A stretch of DNA of 64,000 bases from JAEUMG01 sp046349315 (GTDB lineage Bacteria; Pseudomonadota; Alphaproteobacteria; Rhizobiales; Aestuariivirgaceae): the NCBI GenBank assembly GCA_046349315.1, contig JAXMCQ010000002.1, positions 1 through 64,000 of the forward strand. Reading direction: 5' to 3'. A model generated the notes under the pieces. It was not told the origin of the DNA, made no database searches, and was given only the letters and a program-made list of their open reading frames with translations. Numbering within the stretch: the stretch's first letter is position 1; each line of letters opens with the position of its first letter. Positions 17,041-27,634 of the stretch are shown piece by piece. The translations under genes and the position numbers were made by a program.

Positions 17041-17685
17041 TCAGCTGCCGTAATTCACAAGGGCCGCGATTTCGGCGCGGAGCTCCGGCAGTCCCGTGCC
17101 CTTCACGGCCGACGTCGTGTGGATATGCGGATAGGCGGCGGCATGCTTTTTGGCGACGGCCTCGGCAATCTGTTCGGTATTGGCGATATCTTTCGGCGAG
17201 AGCTTGTCGGCCTTGGTGAGCACGATCTGGAAAGTCACGGCCGCTTCGTCGAGAAGCGCGAAGATGCGCTCATCCGCCGATTTAGGTCCGTGGCGGGCAT
17301 CGACCAGCACGAAGGCACGCCTGAGGCCGGGGCGGCCGCGCAAATATGCCCGCAACAGCGCTTGCCATTTCGCTACGTCGGCCTTGGCCGCCTTGGCATA
17401 GCCATAGCCCGGCATATCGACGAGCGTCAGAACATCGCCAATGTCGAAGAAATTGAGTTCGCGCGTGCGCCCCGGTGTGTTGGACGCGCGTGCCAGGCCG
17501 GTCTTGCCGGTGAGCGCGTTGATGAGCGAGGACTTGCCGGCATTCGAGCGCCCGGCAAAGGCGATCTCGGGCTTCAGCGCTGGCGGCAATTGCTCGAGCG
17601 CGGTGACCCCCATGATGAAACGCGACGGGCCGGCGAACAGCCGCCGGCCCGCGAGGATTTGTTCTTCAGTCCAAGGCTCGGTCAA
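17041..17685 (-). CDS. engB: ribosome biogenesis GTPase EngB/YihA
   Basis: The 214-residue GTPase has P-loop GRSNAGKS (45-52), DMPGYG (90-95) and TKAD, and assists large-subunit assembly. The start is TTG at 17685, whose last two bases lie in the yidC stop codon (TTGA overlap), because it gives the normal N-terminus (TEPWTEEQILAGRRLF) with no better ATG before the P-loop. Translation is therefore probably coupled to yidC. The C-terminal part is complete. Confidence 0.95.
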   Translation of the reverse strand: MTEPWTEEQILAGRRLFAGPSRFIMGVTALEQLPPALKPEIAFAGRSNAGKSSLINALTGKTGLARASNTPGRTRELNFFDIGDVLTLVDMPGYGYAKAAKADVAKWQALLRAYLRGRPGLRRAFVLVDARHGPKSADERIFALLDEAAVTFQIVLTKADKLSPKDIANTEQIAEAVAKKHAAAYPHIHTTSAVKGTGLPELRAEIAALVNYGS

Positions 17686-19469
17686 CTGGCGGGCTTCTTC
17701 TTGAGGAACGGCAGGCTGTCCCTGATATTGCCGAGGAAGTCCAATTCGACGCCGTTTTTCCTCATGATGTAGCTCTGCTGCAGGATCGACAGCGTATTGC
17801 TCCACGCCCAGTAGATGACGAGGCCGACCGGGAAGGAGGCGAGCATGAAGGTGAAAATAAGCGGCATATAGTTGAACATCGAAGCCTGGATCGGATCGGG
17901 CGGCGTCGGATTGAGACGCATCTGCAGCCACATGGTGATGCCCATGACGATCGGCCAAACGCCGACCAGGAGGAGATGCGGCGGTGTCCACGGGATGAGC
18001 CCGAAGAGATTGAAAAGCGTCGTCGGATCCGGCGCGGACAAATCGTGGATCCAGCCGAAGAACGGCGCGTGCCTGAGATCGATGGAAGTCAGGATGACCT
18101 TATAGAGCGCAAAGAAGATCGGGATCTGCACGACCACCGGCAAACAGCCGGCGAGGGGCGAGACCTTCTCCTTCTTGTAGAGCGCCATGATCTCCTGTTG
18201 CTGCTTCATCCGATCATCCGGGAAGCGCTCCTTGATCTTGGCCATCTCCGGCTGAAGCTTCTTCATTTTGCTCATCGAGGCATAGGACTTGTTGGCAAGC
18301 GGGAAGACCGCGGCCTTGACGAGCAGGGTGACGACGAGAATGGCGATGCCGAAATTGCCGACAATGTCCTGGATGTGCTTCAAGAGCCAGAACATCGGCT
18401 TGGTCAGGAAGTAGAACCAGCCCCAGTCGATCATCAGATCGAAGCGATCGATGTTGTAGGCCTGCTGGATATCGTTGATCGTCCGCACGACCTTGGCGCC
18501 GGCAAAGACTTTGTCCTCGTAGGTCGCCACGCCGCCGGCCGGCGCGGTGATCGGATCGCGCGCTAGATAGTCGGTTTGAAAGACATCGCGGCCATTCTGA
18601 TTGATGTGCTGGAACGTACTGGCGACGGCAGTGCCCTGATTGGGAATGATCGCGGTTGCCCAGTACTTGTCGGTGAAGCCAAGCCAGCCGCCGGTCGAAT
18701 CGAACTTCTGCGGCTGGCCGTCCTTCAGATCCTTGTAGTGAACTTCCTCAAGCGTCTGGTTGAAGACGCCGAGCATTCCTTCGAAGAACACCCACCATCC
18801 CGCCACATGCGGAAGTTCCTGCCGCTGGATGCGCGCATAAGGCCTGGCGCTGATCGGGTTGCCGGTCTTGTTTTCAATCTCGTGCTTGATAGTGAAAAGG
18901 TAGTGGTTGCTCAGGGAGAATGTGCGCTTGAAGACGACGCCCTCGCCATTGTCCCAGGTGAGGGTGAGGGGCTTGTCTGCTTCAAGCACCGCACCTTCCG
19001 GCGCCGTCCATACGGTTTTGGGATCGGGGAGCTTCACGGTCCCGTCCGAAGTCCAGCCCTGCTCGGCGAAATACCCGGTAGGCGTTCCGGACGGTGACAG
19101 AAGAACAACCGCCGGACTCGCCGGATTGACGGTCTCGCGATATTGCGCGAGCTGGAGATCATCGAGCGCAGCACCGACCAGGTTGATCGAGCCCTCGAGG
19201 TCGGGAGTCTTGATCTTGACGCGCTTCGTTGCGGCAATGGCATCGGCGCGCGCGAGTTCCGGCGTTTGCGGCGTGCCGGGAACCTGGCCGCTGCTGCCGG
19301 GCTGGGTTTGTGTCTGCGACTGCTTGGCCTTTTCGGCCTGCTCCGCCTGCTGGCGCTGAATCTCGGCCTGTTTGGCGGCCTGCGGTGCAAGATAGAGGAA
19401 ATGATAGGAGCCGATCACCAGGATCGAGAGGACGATCGCCAGGATGAGGTTCTTGTTGTCGCCCGTCAT
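17682..19469 (-). CDS. yidC: membrane protein insertase YidC
   Basis: The 595-residue protein has an N-terminal membrane anchor (NLILAIVLSILVIGSYHFLY), a Q/K-rich linker, the large periplasmic beta domain (about 70-340) and the conserved five-segment C-terminal insertase domain with LAGCLPVVVQIPIFFALY. It inserts inner-membrane proteins alone or with SecYEG. Its start overlaps the rnpA stop (ATGA) and its stop overlaps the engB start, completing the rpmH-rnpA-yidC-engB block. Confidence 0.97.
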   Translation of the reverse strand: MTGDNKNLILAIVLSILVIGSYHFLYLAPQAAKQAEIQRQQAEQAEKAKQSQTQTQPGSSGQVPGTPQTPELARADAIAATKRVKIKTPDLEGSINLVGAALDDLQLAQYRETVNPASPAVVLLSPSGTPTGYFAEQGWTSDGTVKLPDPKTVWTAPEGAVLEADKPLTLTWDNGEGVVFKRTFSLSNHYLFTIKHEIENKTGNPISARPYARIQRQELPHVAGWWVFFEGMLGVFNQTLEEVHYKDLKDGQPQKFDSTGGWLGFTDKYWATAIIPNQGTAVASTFQHINQNGRDVFQTDYLARDPITAPAGGVATYEDKVFAGAKVVRTINDIQQAYNIDRFDLMIDWGWFYFLTKPMFWLLKHIQDIVGNFGIAILVVTLLVKAAVFPLANKSYASMSKMKKLQPEMAKIKERFPDDRMKQQQEIMALYKKEKVSPLAGCLPVVVQIPIFFALYKVILTSIDLRHAPFFGWIHDLSAPDPTTLFNLFGLIPWTPPHLLLVGVWPIVMGITMWLQMRLNPTPPDPIQASMFNYMPLIFTFMLASFPVGLVIYWAWSNTLSILQQSYIMRKNGVELDFLGNIRDSLPFLKKKPAS

Positions 19470-19822
19470 GAGTGCTCCGTGCCGCCCCTGCTGTCGGTTC
19501 CGCGGTGAAATCGTTTGAGGGCTGACGTGAGATCGCCCTTGAGCGCGCCGAAATCGCGCGTAATGGTGCCCTGCCGCCCGATCAATACGTAATCATGGCC
19601 GTCGCGGACGAGTCCTGGCAAGGCTTGCCCGGCGGCGGCGCGCAAGCGGCGCTTGATGCGGTTGCGGGTCACGGCGTTGCCGAGCTTCTTGGTGACGGTA
19701 AAGCCGATGCGCGCCGCCTGGGCGTCGTCACGGGCGCGCATCTGAACCACGACGCCCGGGAGTGCGCATGACTGGCCTCGTGCCGCGGCGAGAAAATCGC
19801 GCCGGAGCTTGAGGCGTTGCAT
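19466..19822 (-). CDS. rnpA: ribonuclease P protein component
   Basis: ATG at 19822 encodes 118 residues with the RnpA signature RIGFTVTKKLGNAVTRNRIK, and LRRDFLAAARG near the start. It assists the RNase P RNA in 5' processing of tRNAs. A longer upstream frame runs through the rpmH-rnpA spacer and rpmH and is rejected. It lies 40 bases after rpmH and overlaps yidC by four bases, the classic arrangement. Confidence 0.95.
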   Translation of the reverse strand: MQRLKLRRDFLAAARGQSCALPGVVVQMRARDDAQAARIGFTVTKKLGNAVTRNRIKRRLRAAAGQALPGLVRDGHDYVLIGRQGTITRDFGALKGDLTSALKRFHRGTDSRGGTEHS

Positions 19823-19862
19823 GGGGTGTTGCCCGGGGCTGGGCCCGGTCCCGAGCGGCTCT

Positions 19863-19997
19863 TCAGGCCGACAGCTTGGCACGGCCTTTGGCGCGCCGGC
19901 GCGCAATGACACGGCGCCCGCCGACCGTCGCCATACGGGCGCGGAAGCCGTGGCGGCGCTTGCGGACAAGCTTTGAGGGCTGATAGGTGCGCTTCAC
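19863..19997 (-). CDS. rpmH: 50S ribosomal protein L34
   Basis: A 44-residue basic protein starting KRTYQPSKLVRKRRHGFRAR and ending GRAKLSA, the normal size and sequence for L34. The start codon is GTG, with GGAGACGAAGC just upstream. It heads the rpmH-rnpA-yidC-engB operon and is short enough to be missed by many gene callers. Confidence 0.97.
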   Translation of the reverse strand: MKRTYQPSKLVRKRRHGFRARMATVGGRRVIARRRAKGRAKLSA

Positions 19998-20203
19998 GCT
20001 TCGTCTCCATATTTCCACCCTTGCGGCAGCTCAAATGGCCGGGCTTGCGCCCGCCGCGCCGCGAGGGTCTTGATCTCGCTTGCTGGATTTGGGCCGGGCT
20101 TATGTGCGATAGCGCAGGAAATGTCAATCAGCGCCGGGGATTTCAAGGCCGAATTGCGGCACAATTGGAATGCCGGCCCAAATGAGCTAAGTTATTGAGA
20201 AGC

Positions 20204-21694
20204 ATGACAGCTCCGCTCGACAGCCCCCGCGAAACCCGGCCCGGCCTGCTGCATGGGCTTTCCGGCAAGGTCCTGTTGTTGACGATTCTTTTCGTCATGT
20301 TGGGCGAAGTCCTCATTTTCCTGCCCTCGCTCGCCAATTTTCGCATCACCTGGCTGAAAAACCGGGTCGCCCAGGCCGAAATCGCCGCCCTCGCCGTTGA
20401 GGCGGCCCCCGACCGCATGCTGTCGGGCGATCTGCGCAACGAACTCTTGATGGGCGCCGGTGTGCATGTCGTCGCCCTGAAGAAGGGCGAGACGCGCCAG
20501 CTTGTGCTGCGTGGCGATGAAGCGCCGATGGTCGATGCGATCTACGACCTGCGCGAAACCGGTTGGGTCGAGGCGATCTGGGACGCTTTCCGGGCGCTCA
20601 CGGCCGGCGACGGCCGCGTCATCGGCGTGATCGATATTCCACCCAACATGTCGGGCGACCTGATCGAACTCGCTCTCGACGAGGCGCCGTTGCGCGACGC
20701 CATGCTGCGCTACACCGTCTCGATCCTGATCATCTCGATCATCCTGTCTCTGATGGTGGCGGGGCTTGTCTTTCTCGCACTCAATCGCGCGCTGGTGCGC
20801 CCCATGCAGCGCCTGACCGCCAACATGGTGGCGTTCGGCGACGATCCGGAAAATCCCAGCCGCATCATCGAGCCGGGCCAGCGGCGCGACGAGATCGGCG
20901 TTGCCGAGCGCGAACTCCACGCGATGCAGAGCGAACTCTCCGGCCTTTTGCAGCAGAAGAACCATCTTGCCGCCCTTGGCCTCGCGGTGAGCAAGGTGAG
21001 CCACGATCTGCGCAACCTGCTGGCCTCCGCGCAATTGATTTCCGACCGTCTGGCGATGGTCAACGATCCGACCGTGCAGCGTTTCGCGCCGAAGCTCATC
21101 GCCTCGCTCGACCGCGCCATCAATCTTTGCGTCAATACGCTGAAATATGGCCGCGCCCAGGAAGCGCCGCCGCGCCGCGAGAAGTCGGCGCTGAAGCCAC
21201 TGATCGACGAGGTGATCGACACCACCGTGGTCCAGGCCTCGAGCCGCATCGTATTTTACAATCACGCACCGCCCGGGCTCGATGTCGATGCCGACCGCGA
21301 TCAATTGTTTCGCGTCCTGACCAATATCGCCCGCAATGCCGTCCAAGCGATCGAGACCATGCAGGCTGAGGACGCAGGCGCGCCCGACGGGTCCGTCACA
21401 TTGCGTGCCTGGCGCGAAGGCACGATCGTCACGATCGAAGTGAATGACACGGGGCCCGGCATTCCCGAGCGCGTGCGCGAGCATTTGTTCGAGGCCTTCA
21501 AGAGCGCGGCACGGCCGGGCGGCACCGGCCTCGGCCTCACCATTGCCGCTGAACTCACCCGCGCCCATGGCGGCGATATCGTTCTCGCCGCAACCGGATC
21601 GGAAGGAACCTCCTTCCGGATCACCATCCCCGATCGGGTGACGGAATTGCACGCCGGCCGGCGCGGCGAACGCCGTTCCGCCGCCGAAGCGTGA
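20204..21694 (+). CDS. sensor histidine kinase
   Basis: The 496-residue protein has two membrane segments (about 22-42 and 172-194) around a periplasmic sensor domain of about 130 residues, then HAMP (about 195-248), the dimerisation helix with H267 in VSKVSHDLRNLL, and an ATPase domain with NIARNAVQAI (N box), DTGPGIP and GGTGLGLTIA. No response regulator gene is adjacent, so its partner is elsewhere. ATG at 20204 is preferred to TTG at 20195. It is divergent from rpmH and is followed five bases later by a broken P1-family peptidase gene. Confidence 0.9.
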   Translation: MTAPLDSPRETRPGLLHGLSGKVLLLTILFVMLGEVLIFLPSLANFRITWLKNRVAQAEIAALAVEAAPDRMLSGDLRNELLMGAGVHVVALKKGETRQLVLRGDEAPMVDAIYDLRETGWVEAIWDAFRALTAGDGRVIGVIDIPPNMSGDLIELALDEAPLRDAMLRYTVSILIISIILSLMVAGLVFLALNRALVRPMQRLTANMVAFGDDPENPSRIIEPGQRRDEIGVAERELHAMQSELSGLLQQKNHLAALGLAVSKVSHDLRNLLASAQLISDRLAMVNDPTVQRFAPKLIASLDRAINLCVNTLKYGRAQEAPPRREKSALKPLIDEVIDTTVVQASSRIVFYNHAPPGLDVDADRDQLFRVLTNIARNAVQAIETMQAEDAGAPDGSVTLRAWREGTIVTIEVNDTGPGIPERVREHLFEAFKSAARPGGTGLGLTIAAELTRAHGGDIVLAATGSEGTSFRITIPDRVTELHAGRRGERRSAAEA

Positions 21695-21698
21695 GCCC

Positions 21699-22760
21699 GT
21701 GAGCGCACCACAGCCCGGCCCGAGGAATCTGATCACCGACGTTGAAGGCCTGACGGTCGGCAATGCCGAGGATCGAGCCGGCATGACGGGAACGACCGTG
21801 CTGCTCTGCGACCGGCCGATGACCGCGGCAGTGGAGATTCGCGGCGGCGCGCCGGGCACCCGCGAGACGGCGGCGCTCGATGCCGTCAACACGGTTGAGC
21901 ATATTCACGCAGTCGTGCTCTCTGGCGGCTCCGTCTTCGGTCTCGACGCGGCATCGTCGGTGACCTTCGCGCTCGCCAAGCGCGGCATCGGCTTTCGCTT
22001 CGGGACGCAAGCCTGGCCGTGTCCGCTCGTGCCGGCCGCGGTGCTGTTCGACATCAATAATGGTGGCGACAAACATTGGCCGGTCGAGCCGCCTTATCGC
22101 CGCCTAGGGCTGGAGGCGCTCGAAAAGGCGGGTGCCGATTTCGCGCTCGGCAATGCCGCGGATTGGGCGCGGTGGCAGGCGAGAATGCGCGGCGGCCTTG
22201 CAGCACTCGATCCGCTGAAACGCTACAATGTGAGCGCTGGTGCCGTCAACTCGTGGGTTTGACGGCTTACCCGGCTCATTCGGCTGTGGGCGATAACCCG
22301 CGATAGGCGACGAAATGGGCCTCCTGGCAGGCGCCGCCCGTAGCCGGCGCGCCTTGCCGCCGCTCGCCCATACCAAGCCTGCTGCGCAGGGCGAGCCTGC
22401 GGCCCGCAACACCGACTACCTGCACCACGCCTGCGACGCGAACATCGCCGTCGAGACGAGCCGGCTCGCCATCATGGCGGTCGACGGTGATGCCCGCTAT
22501 CGCGCGGCAATGATCCACACGCCTGACGGCGATACGGTCTTGCGCTGGCAACCGGGGCGCTGGCCATGCCCGAACCGCGCACCGTTGCCCTGCGGCGCTC
22601 GAACTGCCGCCGATTGCCCTCCCGCGCCATCGGCCGGGTGATCTGGGGCGCCGATAGTGTCGGGCGCTGGGGTATCGTACCGGGAGGCACCCCGGTTGTG
22701 ATGCTTGGCTTGCCTTCCGGGCTTCGCGTATTGAGGCGCCTGAGCGGCCAGGGCGCATTT
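21699..22760 (+). pseudogene. P1-family (DmpA/NylC-like) peptidase, frameshifted
   Basis: The first 150 residues read intact in one frame (LITDVEGLTVGNAEDR, VVLSGGSVFGLDAASSV) and match the P1 family of self-cleaving Ntn-type peptidases. After GNA, near 22160, family segments continue but hop between frames: GLGAVAG, RMRGGL, then the nucleophile region NT with AVETSRLAIMA, HTPDGDTV, AMPEPRTVAL, AADC and SRAIGRVIWGADSVG, needing at least six small indels in about 550 bases. The open frame stops at 22262. It is either a decayed gene or a gene spoiled by sequence errors; the spacing of single-base losses favours errors. Confidence 0.75.
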
Positions 22761-22777
22761 TGAAGCCCGGCCGCGCA

Positions 22778-22844
22778 GCGCCCGTAGCTGGATAGAGCAC
22801 TAGACTACGTAATCAGGGTCGTGTTCGACCCGCCGGGCGCGCCA
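22778..22844 (+). tRNA. tRNA-Arg(ACG)-like sequence with internal deletions
   Basis: A perfect 7-bp acceptor stem (GCGCCCG with CGGGCGC), a G discriminator and encoded CCA frame the sequence. TAGCT, GGATAGAGC, the anticodon region GACTACG and a TTCGA loop mark it as tRNA-Arg(ACG). It is only 67 nt: about four bases are missing from the D arm, a base is inserted and one lost in the anticodon arm, and about four are lost from the T arm. As written it could not fold normally. See the finding on sequence quality. Confidence 0.6.
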
Positions 22845-24308
<1,464 letters not shown>

Positions 24309-25457
24309 ATGGCAGACTTCGCACATCTCGAAGAGCAGATGACGGCCTGGCGCCGCGACCTCCACCGCCATCCCGAGTTCGGCTTCGAGGAGCATCGCAC
24401 CGCCGCATTCGTGGCAGAAACATTGCGCGGCATGGGTATCGAAGTCGCCGAGGGTATTGGCGGTACAGGCGTGGTCGGGACGCTGAAAAGAGGCACATCG
24501 AACCGGGCCATTGCGTTGCGTGCCGATATGGACGCCTTGCGCATCACCGAGGCGACGGGGGCACCGTGGGCTTCCGATCGCATCGGCACGATGCATGCCT
24601 GCGGCCATGACGGGCACACCTCCATGCTGCTGGGAGCTGCCCGCATTCTCGCCGATGATGGCGGCTTTGACGGCACTGTCAGATTCATCTTCCAGCCCGC
24701 CGAGGAGTGGGGCCGCGGGGCGCTTGCCATGGTGAAGGGTGGGCTCATGGAGCGTTTCCCTTTCGAGGAGGTCTACGGAATTCACAACATGCCCGGCTTG
24801 GCAGTTGGTCATGTCGAGACGCGCGCCGGGGCACTCATGGCGGCGGAGGACAATTTCGAGATCATGCTGCGCGGCAAAGGCGGCCACGCCGCACGGCCGC
24901 AATGGGGCCGCGAAGCGCTGGTGCCGGCCTGCGCGCTTGTGATGGATCTTCAGACCATCGTATCGCGCCGGTTAAGTCCGGCAGACGTAGCGGTGGTTTC
25001 GGTGACCGAACTTCTGACCGATGGCACGCGCAATGTCCTTCCCGGGACGGCCCGGATTCTCGGAGATGCGCGCAGCTTCAAGCCGGAAGTTTCCGCGCGG
25101 ATCGAGGAGGAGATGCGCCGTATCGCTCAAGGCATCGCCATTCAGTACGCGGTCGAGGTGGAGGTGAACTATACGCGGGAGTTTGTGCCGCTCATCAATG
25201 ACGAGGCCGTCACGCGTGAAGCACTGGCGGCAGCGGCCGGCGTTTCGATGAGCGTCGCGTCGGACTGTGAGCCGATGACGGGCTCGGAGGACTTCGCGCG
25301 TTTACTCGATTATGCCCCCGGTTGCTTCCTGTTCATCGGTAACGGCGAAAAGTCAGCCCCGCTTCATCACCCCGGTTATGATTTCAACGACCAGGCCTTG
25401 CTGCACGGCGCCCGTCTTCACGCAGCCATAGCCAGGCGCCGTCTTCCCATCAGCTGA
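24309..25457 (+). CDS. M20 family amidohydrolase (hippurate hydrolase-like)
   Basis: The 382-residue protein shows RRDLHRHPEFGFEE near residue 13, ALRADMDALRI, MHACGHDGHTSM and FQPAEEWGRG, the metal-binding and catalytic motifs of the amidohydrolases acting on N-acyl amino acids (hippurate, indole-acetyl amino acids, N-acetyl-diaminopimelate). ATG at 24309 is used; an upstream frame running into the gene-poor interval has no family support. AGAAGGAG lies about 16 bases upstream. It stands alone and is the first intact gene after the anomalous region. Substrate not predictable. Confidence 0.9.
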   Translation: MADFAHLEEQMTAWRRDLHRHPEFGFEEHRTAAFVAETLRGMGIEVAEGIGGTGVVGTLKRGTSNRAIALRADMDALRITEATGAPWASDRIGTMHACGHDGHTSMLLGAARILADDGGFDGTVRFIFQPAEEWGRGALAMVKGGLMERFPFEEVYGIHNMPGLAVGHVETRAGALMAAEDNFEIMLRGKGGHAARPQWGREALVPACALVMDLQTIVSRRLSPADVAVVSVTELLTDGTRNVLPGTARILGDARSFKPEVSARIEEEMRRIAQGIAIQYAVEVEVNYTREFVPLINDEAVTREALAAAAGVSMSVASDCEPMTGSEDFARLLDYAPGCFLFIGNGEKSAPLHHPGYDFNDQALLHGARLHAAIARRRLPIS

Positions 25458-25631
25458 ACTCGAGAGTCCTCCCTGACGCGTGCACTGCACCGCAAAACCT
25501 CCGCACCTTCACAGGCTGCACTTGGACAGCTAATATACAAAGCTTGGTTTCCTTCAGCTGAAAGACGTGTGGCTCGCTCGGTAATCCGACAGGCCGATTG
25601 GATGTCTGTAAGACGACAAGGGGAAGCTTTC

Positions 25632-25844
25632 ATGAAAAGCACTCACAGGGTTTTCGCGACTGGCGTGGCAGCCGGCGCGCTTGTAGCACTTCTCGTTTGG
25701 CTTACTTGGGACTTGCCATGGCAGGCTTTAGGCCTGGGCTTTCTCGCGGGATTGATTGTCTACGCGAATATGACCCGGGCGCCAAAAAGCAAACTCGACA
25801 AAGAGAAAGAAACCGTGATTCACGGCCTGCCTCCGGTAAACTGA
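25632..25844 (+). CDS. small two-segment membrane protein
   Basis: ATG at 25632, preceded by AAGGGGAAG, encodes 70 residues with two hydrophobic segments (about 7-27 and 32-46), separated by WDLPWQ, and a charged tail. No family is recognised. It reads away from the M20 gene and towards the small membrane gene at 25866 on the other strand. Confidence 0.5.
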   Translation: MKSTHRVFATGVAAGALVALLVWLTWDLPWQALGLGFLAGLIVYANMTRAPKSKLDKEKETVIHGLPPVN

Positions 25845-25865
25845 AATACCGGCAAGCTTGGCTCA

Positions 25866-26117
25866 TTAGTGGTCGCGAAGCCGGCGAAGCTCTGGTTCCG
25901 TTGGCCTGGACTTCCGGCTGCCGCGCGACGAAGCGAGAAAACCCACCGTGAGGATGATTGCAGCCGCCGCTATTCCCGCACTGATCACCCCGGCCGGCGT
26001 TATCCGGGCGCTGGCCTGCACGGTGATCAGTTTGCCCAGGCGCAATTCGTAATCCGCCCTGATCTCCTCGGGATGCGAGGGGGCCTCGCGCGACCGTTCA
26101 TTTTCGAGACCTGACAT
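25866..26117 (-). CDS. small membrane protein with one C-terminal segment
   Basis: The 83-residue product has an acidic/basic N-terminal half, one hydrophobic segment (ITPAGVISAGIAAAAIILTVGFLA, about residues 39-62) and a basic tail. GGAG lies eight bases before ATG at 26117. No family is recognised. It is divergent from the ROK gene and convergent with the small membrane gene at 25632. Confidence 0.5.
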   Translation of the reverse strand: MSGLENERSREAPSHPEEIRADYELRLGKLITVQASARITPAGVISAGIAAAAIILTVGFLASSRGSRKSRPTEPELRRLRDH

Positions 26118-26256
26118 TTCGAGCTCCGCTTCGGATTTATTGCCGGCGGCAATGCTTCTACTACATGCAGCGCGAGACTTAAGAAAACGTGCCGTCGGGA
26201 ACTAACGGATTGCCTGCGCGTTAACAGCCGCCTCAACTTTGAAAGGTGGCTGTCAG

Positions 26257-27321
26257 ATGGGCAAGGCAAAGTCCAAGGCGGACGAACCGCGATTGGTTCC
26301 CAATGGGTCGTCGGCTTTGCCCTTCGTAACCGTCGATAACTACAGCCTCGAGATCAAAGACAAGGAAGGTTTCATCGGCGACAAGGCGAGCAAGGGTGCT
26401 TTTCGCGAATTGATGGACAAATGGCGAAAGCCATTGCGAGAACTCGATCTCGACCCGTTTGGCGCGCTTCCAAGCAAGGACATTCCGAAGGACAAGCTCA
26501 CCAAGCTCCTTGCCGGCGATGATCATGAAAAGGCTGGCTTCGTTCAAAGCGTGGTTGAGGATTTCGCCCAGCAACTCGCCGCGATCATCCGTCGCTTCCT
26601 CGCGTTAAAGGAATGGCGCGGCACCGAGCGGATTGTCATTGGCGGGGGCTTTCAGGCAAGCCAGGTTGGCAAAGTCGCGGTTGGGCGCGCGCTGCTCATC
26701 CTTCGCGATGACAAGATCAAGGTCGAAATCGATCTTATCAAGAACGATTCCGATCACGCTGGCTTGATTGGCAGTGCCTATCTGCTTCCGACCTGGATGT
26801 TCAAGGGACATGACGCATTTTTGGCCGTCGATATTGGGGGAACCAATATGCGCGCCGGCGTCGTTACATTCACCAATGGGAAGACGAAACCATTTTCCGA
26901 TCTCGCCGTTCCGAAAATTGACCTGTGGCGTCATGCCGACGAGGAGACGAAGCGCGACGATGCTGCGGGCCGGATCGTCAGTATGCTGAACGATCTCGCC
27001 GAATGGTCGCAGAAAAAGGGACTTAAGCTCGTACCCGTCATCGGCGTCGGCTGTCCGGGGCGGATCGATTCCGACGGCTCGATCGAGCGTGGAGCGCAAA
27101 ACCTGCCCGGCAATTGGGAAAGCAGCCGCTTTAATCTGCCGGATTTCATCCGCAGCGAGATGCCCAGGATTGATAGCGAGGAAACGCTGGTCGTCATGCA
27201 TAATGACGCGGTGATCCAGGGCTTGAGCGATTATCCCCAGTCTCGCGGCTACAAGCACTGGGCGATCCTCACCATCGGCACCGGCTTGGGAAATGCGCGG
27301 TTCACCACTCGCGCTCTCTGA
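26257..27321 (+). CDS. ROK-fold protein with permuted motif order
   Basis: The 354-residue protein belongs to the ROK (sugar kinase/regulator) superfamily, but its motifs are in an unusual order. ERIVIGGGF and DHAGLIGSAYL (about 124-176), normally at the C-terminal end of ROK proteins, come first; then AVDIGGTNMRAG (191-201), GVGCPGRIDSDGSI, HNDAVIQGL with the catalytic Asp, and TIGTGLGNARF, where the protein ends. The C-terminal zinc motif of typical ROK kinases is absent. Phosphate-binding, catalytic and adenosine motifs are all present, so kinase activity is possible; the sugar is unknown. ATG at 26257 follows AAAGGTGG. Confidence 0.85.
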   Translation: MGKAKSKADEPRLVPNGSSALPFVTVDNYSLEIKDKEGFIGDKASKGAFRELMDKWRKPLRELDLDPFGALPSKDIPKDKLTKLLAGDDHEKAGFVQSVVEDFAQQLAAIIRRFLALKEWRGTERIVIGGGFQASQVGKVAVGRALLILRDDKIKVEIDLIKNDSDHAGLIGSAYLLPTWMFKGHDAFLAVDIGGTNMRAGVVTFTNGKTKPFSDLAVPKIDLWRHADEETKRDDAAGRIVSMLNDLAEWSQKKGLKLVPVIGVGCPGRIDSDGSIERGAQNLPGNWESSRFNLPDFIRSEMPRIDSEETLVVMHNDAVIQGLSDYPQSRGYKHWAILTIGTGLGNARFTTRAL

Positions 27322-27451
27322 TCGCTAAAATTTGATGAAATTTACCGCTGATTCACCCTCCGTGCGACGAGCGCGCCCGGGGAGGGAACTTCGCTTTGGC
27401 CAGAATGGTTTAGCCGGGGAAGTCAAACCTGCGAAATGAAAGGAGTATGGG

Positions 27452-27634
27452 ATGGACCAGTACGACCCCGACTCCGGCCTGCGGCTAGCCTGGATCGGAA
27501 CGCCCCTGCGCAAGCGGCTGGACGAGACTCTGGAGATGCCATTGCCATGGGATATCGCCCAGTTGATTGCCGGCTCGGAAGTCGATCCGGATTCTGGCAA
27601 GCAAAACCCGCCCGACATCATGTCGGGCGGGTGA
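27452..27634 (+). CDS. NepR-like small protein
   Basis: ATG at 27452 with AAGGAG upstream encodes 60 residues. The middle segment, WIGTPLRKRLDETLEMPLP, followed by WDIAQLI, resembles NepR anti-sigma factors (IGxxLRxxYDDVxxEPIP...). NepR binds the general stress sigma factor EcfG and is released by phosphorylated PhyR. No phyR or ecfG gene is adjacent, unlike in most alphaproteobacteria. The last eleven codons lie inside a transcription terminator. The resemblance is by eye and the role is inferred. Confidence 0.5.
   Translation: MDQYDPDSGLRLAWIGTPLRKRLDETLEMPLPWDIAQLIAGSEVDPDSGKQNPPDIMSGG

Noticed and set aside
17686..17991. Longer EngB frame starting at 17991
   Set aside because: The extra residues are the yidC 3' end read in another frame.
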